The position numbers and the translations under genes were made by a program. A stretch of DNA of 64,000 nt from Aquiluna sp. (GTDB lineage Bacteria; Actinomycetota; Actinomycetes; Actinomycetales; Microbacteriaceae): assembly GCA_018402685.1 (NCBI GenBank), contig JAGYIJ010000002.1:186001-250000 (forward strand). The letters run 5' to 3'. Below are positions 37,166 to 45,497 of this stretch, piece after piece. How positions within the stretch are numbered: the first letter of the stretch is position 1; each line of letters opens with the position of its first letter. The notes under the pieces were generated by a model that did not search any database, was not told the DNA's origin, and saw nothing but the letters and a program-made list of their open reading frames with translations.

Positions 37166-38563
37166 ATGGACGCACTCACAGTAAAAACACAGAAGCCCAC
37201 TGGTCTATACCAACTTGTAGTTGGAATCGAAGAGGGGGCAAATCACCCAGAGCTAGCTGGCATGACCGCAGCTCAGCTTGAGCTTTTGAAGATTGACTCC
37301 AAGCCCAAGTCCGTCGCGGTAATTGGCAAAGACTTTGGTTCGTTGATAGCCATTGGGATCGCGGATCGCAAAAAACTCAAGGATTTTGGTGCCGCTGGCG
37401 TCCGAGCTGCTACCAAAGATCAGCCACTGGTTCTGGATCTTCGCGGTTTTACCGAACAAGAGATCTCCGATGTCGCCCTGGGCGCTCTCATCGGTGGAAA
37501 AACCAAGACTCCTTATAAAAAGAAGCACGATGCGCCAAGTTCTATCACCCTGTTGGTCGATGAGGGGGTAACACCAGATCTTGCGGACATTGAGGTCTTG
37601 GCTCAGGAAGTGGTTATGGTCCGCGAACTGATCAACACCCCTGCGAACGATCTTTGGCCCGAAAAACTAGCGGAGATCGTGGAAGAGCACTTCAAAAAGA
37701 CCAAGGTCGAGACCGAGGTTTGGAATGAAAAGCGTCTTGAAAAAGAGAAGTGCGGTGGAATACTCGCCGTTGGCAAAGGCTCTGCAAGGGGTCCAAGGCT
37801 TGTAATCATGCGTTACCGCGGTGGCGGGAAACACTTGGGGTTGGTTGGGAAAGGCATCACCTTTGACACCGGCGGGCTGTCATTGAAGCCAGCAGATGGC
37901 ATGGTCGGAATGAAATACGACATGGCCGGATCCGCCACCGTCTTTGGTGCGGTATCGGCTATTGCCAAACTCGGACTCAAAGTCGATGTCACAGCCGTGA
38001 TGGCGATTGCCGAGAACATGCCCTCCGGCCAGGCAACCAGGCCAGGCGATGTCATAACGATGCGCAATGGCAAAACCGTGGAGGTCATCAACACCGATGC
38101 GGAGGGTCGCCTGGTCCTCGGGGACGGCCTAGATGTTCTTGCGGAATACAAGCCAGATCACATTGTCGACGTTGCCACCTTGACTGGAGCTGCGACCATT
38201 GCGCTTGGAAATCGCTATGCCGGAGTAATGGGCCATGGGGCAGCAATCGAACACATGCTGGACGCAGCAAGAGATGCTGAAGAGCTCCTTTGGCACATGC
38301 CACTTCCTGAGGAGCTGAAGCAAGTTCTTGATTCTGACATCGCGGATATGACAAACGCAAAGGTTGGAAATCGAGCCGGCGGAATGCTGGTTGGTGGATG
38401 GTTCCTCAGCGAATACGTCAACCCCGAGCAGTCCTGGGCTCACCTAGACATCGCAGGACCAGCAAACAACGCGGGCTCCGCCTACTCAGTCAACCCTCCG
38501 GGAGCAACTGCAATCATGTTGCGCTCTTTGGTGGAAATGGCTCGAAAGCTTGCGTCCAACTAG
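37166..38563 (+). CDS. pepA: Leucyl aminopeptidase (M17)
   Basis: A two-zinc M17 cytosolic aminopeptidase that releases N-terminal amino acids. The 465-residue protein has a variable N-terminal domain and a catalytic C-terminal domain with GKGITFDTGGLSLKP, KYDMAGSATVFG (metal and catalytic Lys/Asp) and the signature NTDAEGRLVL (about residue 310). The end is GATAIMLRSLVEMARK. First gene of the run toward lpdA-sucB-lipBA, the same order as in mycobacteria. Probably leaderless. Confidence 0.95.
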   Translation: MDALTVKTQKPTGLYQLVVGIEEGANHPELAGMTAAQLELLKIDSKPKSVAVIGKDFGSLIAIGIADRKKLKDFGAAGVRAATKDQPLVLDLRGFTEQEISDVALGALIGGKTKTPYKKKHDAPSSITLLVDEGVTPDLADIEVLAQEVVMVRELINTPANDLWPEKLAEIVEEHFKKTKVETEVWNEKRLEKEKCGGILAVGKGSARGPRLVIMRYRGGGKHLGLVGKGITFDTGGLSLKPADGMVGMKYDMAGSATVFGAVSAIAKLGLKVDVTAVMAIAENMPSGQATRPGDVITMRNGKTVEVINTDAEGRLVLGDGLDVLAEYKPDHIVDVATLTGAATIALGNRYAGVMGHGAAIEHMLDAARDAEELLWHMPLPEELKQVLDSDIADMTNAKVGNRAGGMLVGGWFLSEYVNPEQSWAHLDIAGPANNAGSAYSVNPPGATAIMLRSLVEMARKLASN

Positions 38564-38604
38564 GTATTAGACTTGGGCTGTTTTCGCAGATTTTTGGAGC
38601 TAAA

Positions 38605-39981
38605 TTGGCCGACAGTAATTTTGACCTCGTAATCCTTGGCAGCGGAAGCGGTGGCTACGCCGCCGCTTTGAGAGCAGCACAACTCGGAATGAGTGTGGCG
38701 CTAATTGAGCGAGACAAACTTGGCGGCACATGCCTTCACCGCGGCTGTATTCCTACCAAAGCGCTATTGCACTCCGCTGAGGTAGCTGACACGACACGGG
38801 AAGCCGGTAGCTTCGGAGTTCAGGCCACGTTCCAAGGCATCGACATGCCACAGGTGAACAAGTACCGCGATTCAATTGTGGACAAGCTCTACAAGGGGCT
38901 AACAGGACTTGTTTCGATGCAGAAGGCCATCACCTTTGTTGAGGGCGAGGGTCACATGACCGGCCCCAAGACCATCACCGTTGGCAGTGACACCTACACC
39001 GGCAAAAACGTTGTGTTGGCAACCGGGTCCATCACCAAGACCCTCGGCATCGAGATTGGTGGACGTGTCATCACAAGCGATCAGGCACTTTTGATGGACT
39101 GGATACCAGGACGAGTAGCAGTACTAGGTGGCGGAGTCATCGGCGTTGAGTTTGCTTCCGTTTGGCGCTCATTCGGTTCCGAGGTCGTCGTGATAGAAGG
39201 CCTAGATCGACTGGTAGCAAATGAGGACCCTGCAATGTCTAAGGGTCTTGAGCGCGCCTATCGGAAGCGCGGCATTGAAACCAAGCTTGGCAGCAGGTTC
39301 AAAAGCGTCACCCAGTCGGATAACGGCGTGACCGTGGAGTTAGAAAACGGCGAAATTGTCAACGCAGAGCTGCTCCTTGTAGCAGTTGGTCGCGCTCCGA
39401 ATGCAACTGGTTTTGGCTATGAGGAGCAGGGCGTAGCGATGGATCGTGGTTTTGTTCCAACCAATGATCGCCTGATGACCAATCTCGAGGGCGTCTACGC
39501 CGTTGGAGACATTGTGCCTGGCCTGCAGCTTGCCCACCGAGGCTTTATGCAGGGCATCTTCGTGGCTGAGGAAATTGCTGGTCTGAACCCAATGCGAGTC
39601 GAGGAATCTGACATTCCACGCGTCACCTACTGTGAACCTGAGATTGCTTCTGTTGGTCTCACCGAGGCTGAGGCCAAGGAGCACTACGGTGCTGACAACA
39701 TCTCAATTTACGAATACAACCTGGCCGGCAATGGCAAGAGCAACATCCTAGGAACCGCAGGCGTTGTCAAACTAATTCGTGAGAACAATGGCCCCGTTAT
39801 TGGCTTCCACATGATCGGTTCTCGAGCCGGAGAGCAGATTGGTGAGGCGCAACTGATTGTGAACTGGGAGGCCTACCCAGAGGATGTTGCGCCTTTGGTT
39901 CATGCCCACCCAACCATGAACGAAGCCATCGGAGAGGCACACCTTGCTCTCGCCGGAAAACCGCTGCACGCACACGCGTAG
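38605..39981 (+). CDS. lpdA: Dihydrolipoyl dehydrogenase
   Basis: E3 of the 2-oxoacid dehydrogenase complexes; reoxidises lipoamide with FAD and NAD. I start at TTG 38605, seven bases after GGAG; the frame runs upstream into pepA but is not family-like. The 458-residue product has FAD motif GSGSGGYAAALRAAQLG, the redox disulfide GGTCLHRGCIPTK (about residue 40), NAD motif LGGGVIGVEFASVW and the C-terminal active-site HAHPTMNEAIGEA with catalytic His-Glu. It is followed after 18 bases by sucB. Confidence 0.96.
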   Translation: MADSNFDLVILGSGSGGYAAALRAAQLGMSVALIERDKLGGTCLHRGCIPTKALLHSAEVADTTREAGSFGVQATFQGIDMPQVNKYRDSIVDKLYKGLTGLVSMQKAITFVEGEGHMTGPKTITVGSDTYTGKNVVLATGSITKTLGIEIGGRVITSDQALLMDWIPGRVAVLGGGVIGVEFASVWRSFGSEVVVIEGLDRLVANEDPAMSKGLERAYRKRGIETKLGSRFKSVTQSDNGVTVELENGEIVNAELLLVAVGRAPNATGFGYEEQGVAMDRGFVPTNDRLMTNLEGVYAVGDIVPGLQLAHRGFMQGIFVAEEIAGLNPMRVEESDIPRVTYCEPEIASVGLTEAEAKEHYGADNISIYEYNLAGNGKSNILGTAGVVKLIRENNGPVIGFHMIGSRAGEQIGEAQLIVNWEAYPEDVAPLVHAHPTMNEAIGEAHLALAGKPLHAHA

Positions 39982-39999
39982 ATTGAAAGAAGAGATCCA

Positions 40000-41415
40000 A
40001 TGAGTGAAGTAGTCCTACCAGCACTTGGGGAATCGGTTACCGAGGGAACCGTTACCAGGTGGCTAAAGAAGGTCGGCGATCAGGTTGCTATTGATGAGCC
40101 GTTGGTAGAGGTCTCCACCGACAAGGTAGACACCGAGATCCCTTCACCAGTAGCCGGCACCTTGCAGCAGATCATGGTCCAAGAGGACGAGACCGTTGAG
40201 GTTGGCGCCGTGTTGGCAATAGTGGGTGAAGGCGCCGCGGCTCCTGCAGAAGATGCTCCGCCAGCCGCCCCCGTTGCCGCTGAGCCACCCGCCGCTCCCC
40301 CAGCTCCAGCTGCTCCGCCAGTCGCAGAAGCACCAGTGGCTGCTCCACCGGCACCTCCTGTTGCGCAGGAGCCAGTTGCAGCACCACCTGCGCCTGTGGC
40401 CGCACCTGTGGCACCACCAGCACAAGCTCCCGTGGCCGCTCCGGTGGCTCCACCAGCACCAGCAGCCCCAACACCTGTGACACCCGCTGTGAGCGGACTA
40501 ACGGGCTCTGAGGGTGACTCGACTTATGTAACGCCAATTGTTCGCAAGCTAGCGAGCGACATGGGCGTGGACATCACTAAGGTCCAAGGAACCGGAGTCG
40601 GAGGAAGAATCCGCAAGGAGGACGTGCTGGCGCACACCGCTGGCGCATCAGCTTCCCCAGTCGCTCCAAAGGCCGCTGTGAAGCTTGAGCCATCTCCGCT
40701 TCGCGGAACCACCGAGCCAATGTCTCGATTGCGCAAGGTGCTAGCAGAGCGCGCTGTTGCTTCAATGCAGGCCTCCGCTCAGCTAACCTCAGTTGTTGAA
40801 GTTGACGTCACTCGTGTGGCTCAGATGAGGACTCGGGTTCAGGCAGACTTCACCGCTAAGGCGGGCACAAAGCTCAGCTTCATGCCGTTCTTCACTCTCG
40901 CTGCCGCGGAGGCACTTGCTGCTCACCCCAAGATCAACTCAACCGTTGAGGGTGAAAGCATCGTTTACCACCCAGCGGAAAACATTTCGTTTGCGGTTGA
41001 CACTGAGCGTGGGCTGCTGACACCTGTCATAAGGGACGCATCGACTTTGACATTGGCTCAGATAGCTCAGCAGATTGCCGATCTGGCAGATCGCACCAGG
41101 ACCAACCAGCTAAAGCCCGATGAGCTTTCTGGTGGAACATTCACCCTCACCAACACTGGTTCAAGAGGTGCTCTGTTTGACACACCAGTTGTCTTCTTGC
41201 CGCAGTCTGCAATCCTCGGAACTGGCATTGTCGCAAAGCGACCCGCAGTCGTGAAGGATGTCGACGGTAATGAAACCATCGCGATCAGGTCTTTGGTCTA
41301 TCTAGCCTTGAGCTACGACCACAGAATCATTGACGGCGCAGACGCTTCTCGCTATCTGATGGACGTGAAGGCTCGTCTTGAAGAGGGCAACTTCGAGCCG
41401 AATCTAGGTATCTAA
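40000..41415 (+). CDS. sucB: Dihydrolipoamide acyltransferase E2 (SucB/DlaT type)
   Basis: Core acyltransferase of 2-oxoglutarate and/or pyruvate dehydrogenase. The 471-residue protein has one lipoyl domain with the lipoylated Lys in EVSTDKVDTE (residue 43), an unusually Ala/Pro-rich linker of about 80 residues (about 86-165) made of APVAAPPAP-like repeats, a peripheral-subunit-binding domain (TPIVRKLASDMGVDITKVQG), and the catalytic domain ending in SYDHRIIDGADASRYL with the active His and Asp. In actinobacteria such an E2 serves both AceE and Kgd; the aceE gene lies 16 kb downstream. Followed by lipB and lipA, which make its cofactor. Confidence 0.94.
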   Translation: MSEVVLPALGESVTEGTVTRWLKKVGDQVAIDEPLVEVSTDKVDTEIPSPVAGTLQQIMVQEDETVEVGAVLAIVGEGAAAPAEDAPPAAPVAAEPPAAPPAPAAPPVAEAPVAAPPAPPVAQEPVAAPPAPVAAPVAPPAQAPVAAPVAPPAPAAPTPVTPAVSGLTGSEGDSTYVTPIVRKLASDMGVDITKVQGTGVGGRIRKEDVLAHTAGASASPVAPKAAVKLEPSPLRGTTEPMSRLRKVLAERAVASMQASAQLTSVVEVDVTRVAQMRTRVQADFTAKAGTKLSFMPFFTLAAAEALAAHPKINSTVEGESIVYHPAENISFAVDTERGLLTPVIRDASTLTLAQIAQQIADLADRTRTNQLKPDELSGGTFTLTNTGSRGALFDTPVVFLPQSAILGTGIVAKRPAVVKDVDGNETIAIRSLVYLALSYDHRIIDGADASRYLMDVKARLEEGNFEPNLGI

Positions 41416-41622
41416 TGGTTTTTTTATAACTACCAGGTTTGCCCGAGGATTCTTTTCGAGTGCTACGTCCTCAAGTTGCTTGGGGTCACCTGCTAATAGA
41501 AGTATGCGTTTTCCGACTGAGATTGCTAATGGTTTCATGCAGGCAGTCTCTACCCTGGTGACAATACCAGCAAGATTTTGTTGCTGCAACTGTTTATAAC
41601 TGGCAAAACCCAAGGCATGTGA

Positions 41623-42258
41623 ATGCCTGAGTTCAGGGTGGTTGGTCTGGACCCAGATTTTGTTGATTACGAATCTGGGTATCAGTTGCAGCTTGAAACT
41701 CATAGGGATGTTGCAAGCGGCAAAAGGCCCAACACCGTTTTGCTCTTGGAGCACTCCCCCGTCTACACGGCTGGAAAAAGAACTGAAGAGCACGAACTGC
41801 CAGATGATGGCAGCGATTTCGTGGAGACCAACCGTGGCGGCAAAATCACCTGGCATGGTCCAGGGCAACTAATTGGCTATCCGATCATGCGACTTCCCCA
41901 ACCAATTGATGTGGTTGCCTATGTGCGCTGGCTAGAAGAGGTTTTGATCTCGGTAATTGCTGAGTTCGGAGTAAAGGGCGTGAGAGTTCCAGGAAGGACC
42001 GGTGTCTGGGTAGAGACCGCTCTTGGCACGCAGAAGATAGCTGCAATTGGAATTCGAATATCGGAAAAAGTCACAATGCACGGATTTGCCCTGAACTGTT
42101 CGAATTCGCTAAGCGCTTTTGAGCACATCGTGGCCTGCGGAATTTCCGACGCCACAAACACAACTTTGTCAGTAATCACTGGGAAGCTAATCACGCCTGA
42201 AATGGCAGCTAACCTTGTAATGGAAAAAATGGGAGAGATACCAAATGCCAGAGGCTAA
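41623..42258 (+). CDS. lipB: Lipoyl(octanoyl) transferase LipB
   Basis: Transfers octanoate from acyl carrier protein to lipoyl domains, the first step of lipoate synthesis. The 211-residue protein has [32 protein letters not shown] (conserved His/Gly), [19 protein letters not shown] (catalytic Lys) and [23 protein letters not shown] (catalytic Cys, about residue 173). The 207-base gap before it holds a possible small minus-strand ORF (see findings). It overlaps lipA by 14 bases. Confidence 0.95.
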   Translation: MPEFRVVGLDPDFVDYESGYQLQLETHRDVASGKRPNTVLLLEHSPVYTAGKRTEEHELPDDGSDFVETNRGGKITWHGPGQLIGYPIMRLPQPIDVVAYVRWLEEVLISVIAEFGVKGVRVPGRTGVWVETALGTQKIAAIGIRISEKVTMHGFALNCSNSLSAFEHIVACGISDATNTTLSVITGKLITPEMAANLVMEKMGEIPNARG

Positions 42259-43237
42259 GCCAGAGCGCAAGCTCCTCAGACTTGAGGTGCGCAACAGTGC
42301 TGTTCCTATCGAGCGCAAGCCCGAGTGGATCAGAACCACGGCGAAAATGGGTCCCGAATACAAACAGCTTCAGTCCCTTGTTAAGGAAAAGAACCTCAAC
42401 ACCGTCTGCCAGGAGGCTGGCTGCCCAAACATCTTTGAATGCTGGGAGGACCGTGAGGCAACCTTCCTAATTGGCGGCTCTCAGTGCACCAGAAGGTGCG
42501 ACTTCTGCCAGATCGACACTGGTAAGCCTGCTGCCTTTGACGCGGATGAGCCAAGACGCGTTGGGGTTTCAGTGCGTGAGATGCAGTTGCGCTACGCAAC
42601 TGTGACCGGTGTAGCGCGAGACGACCTCCCGGACGAGGGTGCCTGGCTCTACGCCGAAACTATTAGGCAGATTCACAAGAAGTCACCTGGCACCGGTGTT
42701 GAAATTTTGATTCCAGATTTCTCCGGAAGACCTGAGCTACTAAAGAAGATCTTCGATGCCAAGCCCGAGGTGTTTGCCCACAACGTCGAGACCGTTCCGA
42801 GAATTTTCAAAAGAATCCGTCCTGCCTTCACTTATGAGCGCTCGCTCGATGTCCTTACTCAAGGCCGTGAGGCAGGGATGGTCACCAAGTCAAACCTAAT
42901 CTTGGGTATGGGCGAGGAGATCGATGAGGTGCACCAGGCGCTGCAGGATCTTTACGATGCCGGCACCGACATCATCACAATCACTCAGTACTTGAGACCA
43001 TCGCCTCGGCACCACCCGGTTGAGCGTTGGGTTAAGCCCCAGGAGTTTGTTGAATTGGCAAAGGTGGCCGAGGACATGGGCTACCTCGGTGCCCTTGCCG
43101 GGCCACTGGTCCGATCGAGCTATAGAGCAGGAAGATTGTGGGCAAGATCGATGATGGCCAAGGGCCGCGAAATTCCCGAAGAGCTTCAGCACCTGGCCGA
43201 TAAGGTCGAGTTCCACCAAGCAAGCGCTGTTGCGTAA
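42245..43237 (+). CDS. lipA: Lipoyl synthase LipA
   Basis: Radical SAM enzyme that inserts two sulfurs into octanoyl groups. The 330-residue protein has the auxiliary cluster cysteines in [12 protein letters not shown] (about residues 52-63), the radical SAM motif CTRRCDFCQ (about residue 78), the GMGEEIDEV and [13 protein letters not shown] blocks, and ends with RSSYRAG, which carries the conserved RSSY serine ligand. Overlap with lipB suggests coupled translation. Confidence 0.97.
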   Translation: MPEAKPERKLLRLEVRNSAVPIERKPEWIRTTAKMGPEYKQLQSLVKEKNLNTVCQEAGCPNIFECWEDREATFLIGGSQCTRRCDFCQIDTGKPAAFDADEPRRVGVSVREMQLRYATVTGVARDDLPDEGAWLYAETIRQIHKKSPGTGVEILIPDFSGRPELLKKIFDAKPEVFAHNVETVPRIFKRIRPAFTYERSLDVLTQGREAGMVTKSNLILGMGEEIDEVHQALQDLYDAGTDIITITQYLRPSPRHHPVERWVKPQEFVELAKVAEDMGYLGALAGPLVRSSYRAGRLWARSMMAKGREIPEELQHLADKVEFHQASAVA

Positions 43238-43238
43238 G

Positions 43239-43244
43239 TAAGAT
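43239..43244 (+). promoter_or_regulatory. -10 box for leaderless DUF4191 gene
   Basis: TAAGAT lies 7 bases before the ATG at 43252, immediately after the lipA stop, and there is no Shine-Dalgarno. Confidence 0.4.
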
Positions 43245-43251
43245 TACTCAG

Positions 43252-43950
43252 ATGGCTAAGAAGGATAAAAAACCAGGACGCATGCGCCAGCTGTGGCGCA
43301 TATACAAAATAACGGCTAAAAAAGATCCAACTTCAGTCTGGTTAGCTCTTTTGGGAATGCTGATCTCGATTGCAGTTGGGCTACTAATAGCGTTTCTGAC
43401 CTCAAGCCCCAGCTCATTCACCTTCTGGCTCTGGCCCGTTACCGGCACCACCACCGGAATCCTCATTGCCATGATCGTGATGAGTCGGCGTGCAGAGCGC
43501 AACGCTTATATGCAAATCGAGGGACAGGCCGGCGCAGTTGGCGCGGTACTTGACTCCCAGATCCGTAAGCGGTGGTCCGCAGTGCCAACACCAATAGCGG
43601 TGAACGCAAAAACCAGGGAGGCCGTCTATCGCATGATTGGTCCAGCTGGAGTAGTTCTTATCGGCGAGGGTTCCTCTCCCCGAGTCACTCAGATGCTTGA
43701 GGATGAGGGCAGGAAAGCTCAGCGAGCGGTCCCAGGGGTGACAATCCACAAGCTCAAAGTGAACCAGGATCAGGGCGGCATTCGGCTTCACGCACTTCTC
43801 AAGACCGTCTACAAGCTAAAAAAGGCGCTGACGCGCTCCGAGGTCTCTGCGGTTCTGAATAGGCTCTCTGCCCTTGGTAACTCAGCGGCAATGCCGATTC
43901 CCAAGGGCATTGACCCAAACAAGGTGCGTGCCCCAAAGCGCAAGGTTTAA
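43252..43950 (+). CDS. DUF4191 family membrane protein
   Basis: A 232-residue actinobacterial DUF4191 protein, function unknown. It has a basic N-terminus (AKKDKKPGRMRQLWRIY), two membrane helices (about residues 25-47 and 53-75), then a basic cytosolic domain with RRAERNAYMQIEGQAGAVGAVL and ending in KVRAPKRKV. It sits between lipA and glnA as in mycobacteria. Confidence 0.88.
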   Translation: MAKKDKKPGRMRQLWRIYKITAKKDPTSVWLALLGMLISIAVGLLIAFLTSSPSSFTFWLWPVTGTTTGILIAMIVMSRRAERNAYMQIEGQAGAVGAVLDSQIRKRWSAVPTPIAVNAKTREAVYRMIGPAGVVLIGEGSSPRVTQMLEDEGRKAQRAVPGVTIHKLKVNQDQGGIRLHALLKTVYKLKKALTRSEVSAVLNRLSALGNSAAMPIPKGIDPNKVRAPKRKV

Positions 43951-43962
43951 CATTCCCGAAAC
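43947..43962 (+). promoter_or_regulatory. GlnR-like box upstream of glnA
   Basis: TTAAC-ATTCCC-GAAAC matches GTnAC-n6-GnAAC in all fixed positions except the first base; the AC-n9-AC core is kept. It starts in the DUF4191 stop codon and lies about 70-80 bases before the glnA start. The neighbouring palindrome CCGAAA-CA-TTTCGG (43956-43969) overlaps it. Confidence 0.4.
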
Positions 43963-43970
43963 ATTTCGGC

Positions 43971-44006
43971 ACTAGTTTTTATCCCATCCGACCGGAAAAA
44001 ACTAGT
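43971..44006. repeat. Inverted repeat in the glnA leader
   Basis: ACTAGTTTTT (43971-43980) and AAAAACTAGT (43997-44006) form a perfect 10-bp dyad around a 16-base spacer. It ends 23 bases before the glnA ATG and just before the AGAGGGA ribosome site. Could be an operator, or a hairpin that ends the DUF4191 transcript. Confidence 0.5.
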
Positions 44007-44029
44007 TAGACCCGAAAGAGGGACCCCCA

Positions 44030-45454
44030 ATGTTCAAAACAGCGTCCGAGGTTCTCAGTTACATCAAAGAGAACGACGTCAAGTTTCTAGATGTCCGCTT
44101 CACCGACTTACCAGGCGTCCAGCAACACTTCAATCTTCCTGTTTCTCAAATCGACGAGCAATTCTTCGCCGACGGCCAGCTCTTCGACGCATCCTCAATT
44201 CGAGGCTTTGCATCAATCCACGAATCAGACATGCAGTTGATTCCGGATGTCACAACTGCCTACATCGACCCTTTCAGGATCGAAAAGACCCTGATCATTA
44301 GCTTTGACATCTACAACCCACGAAATGGCGAGCTGTATCACCGTGATCCGCGTCAAGTCGCTCACAAGGCAGAGCGTTACCTAGCCTCCACAGGAATCGC
44401 GGACACCGCATTCTTCGCTCCTGAAGCAGAGTTCTTTATCTTCGATGAGGTTCGCTACGAGATCAAGTCCAACACCGCTTTCCACATCGTGGACTCTGTT
44501 GAGGGAGCTTGGAACACTGCTCGTCATGAAGAGGGCGGGAACCTAGGCAACAAGACCGGCCACAAGGGTGGCTACTTCCCAGTTTCACCAGTTGACCACC
44601 TGGCCGACATTCGCGATGCCATCGTTCTGGAGCTTGAAGCTGCAGGCCTAGACGTCGAGCGCAGCCACCACGAGGTTGGAACAGCCGGCCAGTGCGAGAT
44701 CAATTACCGCTTTGACACACTGGTGAAGGCCGCCGATGATGTTCTGAAGTTCAAGTACATCGTGAAGAACGTTGCTAACCAGTACGGCAAGACCGCAACC
44801 TTCATGCCAAAGCCGCTATTTGGTGACAACGGATCGGGTATGCACGTTCACCAGTCACTATGGAAAGACGGCAAGCCACTGTTCTATGACGAGTCCGGTT
44901 ACGGTTCACTCTCCGACACCGCACGCTGGTACATCGGTGGAATCCTGAAGCACGCTCCATCGCTATTGGCTTTCACCAACCCGTCAATCAACTCTTACCA
45001 CCGCTTGGTTCCAGGCTTCGAGGCACCAGTGAACCTGGTCTACTCAGCTGGTAACCGCTCCGCTGCGATTCGTATCCCGATGACAGGTGCCAACCCCAAG
45101 GCCAAGCGAATCGAGTTCCGTGCGCCAGATGCATCTGGAAACCCATATCTAGCCTTCGCAGCAATGTTGATGGCTGGACTAGATGGCATCAAGAACCGCA
45201 TCGAGCCACACGAGCCTGTAGACAAAGACCTCTACGAGCTTCCAGCTGAAGAAGCGAAGCTAATTCCGCAGGTTCCAGGAACCCTGGAAGAGGTATTGCA
45301 GGCTCTCGAGAACGATCACGAATATCTCATGGAGGGCAACGTATTCACCAAGGAGCTAATCGAGACTTGGATTGACTACAAGCGTGAAAAGGAAATCAAG
45401 CCAATGGCTCAGCGTCCACACCCCTACGAGTTCGAGCTCTACTACGGGGTATAA
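44030..45454 (+). CDS. glnA: Glutamine synthetase type I (GlnA1)
   Basis: Assimilates ammonia into glutamine. The 474-residue GSI-beta protein has [28 protein letters not shown], the ATP-binding [18 protein letters not shown] region, [27 protein letters not shown] and the adenylylation site region [11 protein letters not shown] with its Tyr (about residue 402). Presence of that Tyr and of the adjacent glnE means that activity is controlled by adenylylation. Upstream sequences suggest control by GlnR. A shared terminator separates it from convergent glnE. Confidence 0.97.
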   Translation: MFKTASEVLSYIKENDVKFLDVRFTDLPGVQQHFNLPVSQIDEQFFADGQLFDASSIRGFASIHESDMQLIPDVTTAYIDPFRIEKTLIISFDIYNPRNGELYHRDPRQVAHKAERYLASTGIADTAFFAPEAEFFIFDEVRYEIKSNTAFHIVDSVEGAWNTARHEEGGNLGNKTGHKGGYFPVSPVDHLADIRDAIVLELEAAGLDVERSHHEVGTAGQCEINYRFDTLVKAADDVLKFKYIVKNVANQYGKTATFMPKPLFGDNGSGMHVHQSLWKDGKPLFYDESGYGSLSDTARWYIGGILKHAPSLLAFTNPSINSYHRLVPGFEAPVNLVYSAGNRSAAIRIPMTGANPKAKRIEFRAPDASGNPYLAFAAMLMAGLDGIKNRIEPHEPVDKDLYELPAEEAKLIPQVPGTLEEVLQALENDHEYLMEGNVFTKELIETWIDYKREKEIKPMAQRPHPYEFELYYGV

Positions 45455-45468
45455 GAAAACCAAAGTGG

Positions 45469-45494
45469 AAGGCGAGGGAGAAATCCCTCGCCTT
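45469..45494. terminator. Bidirectional terminator between glnA and glnE
   Basis: AAGGCGAGGGA-GAAA-TCCCTCGCCTT, an 11-bp perfect stem with a GAAA loop, followed by TTCC on the plus side. It lies 15 bases after the glnA stop and 4 bases from the glnE stop, so it serves both. Confidence 0.8.
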
Positions 45495-45497
45495 TTC

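Noticed and set aside
41404-41868. Full 154-codon minus-strand frame over lipB
   Set aside because: Its upstream two-thirds are antisense to lipB and lack any protein-like pattern; only the last 44 codons in the gap are kept as a weak finding.
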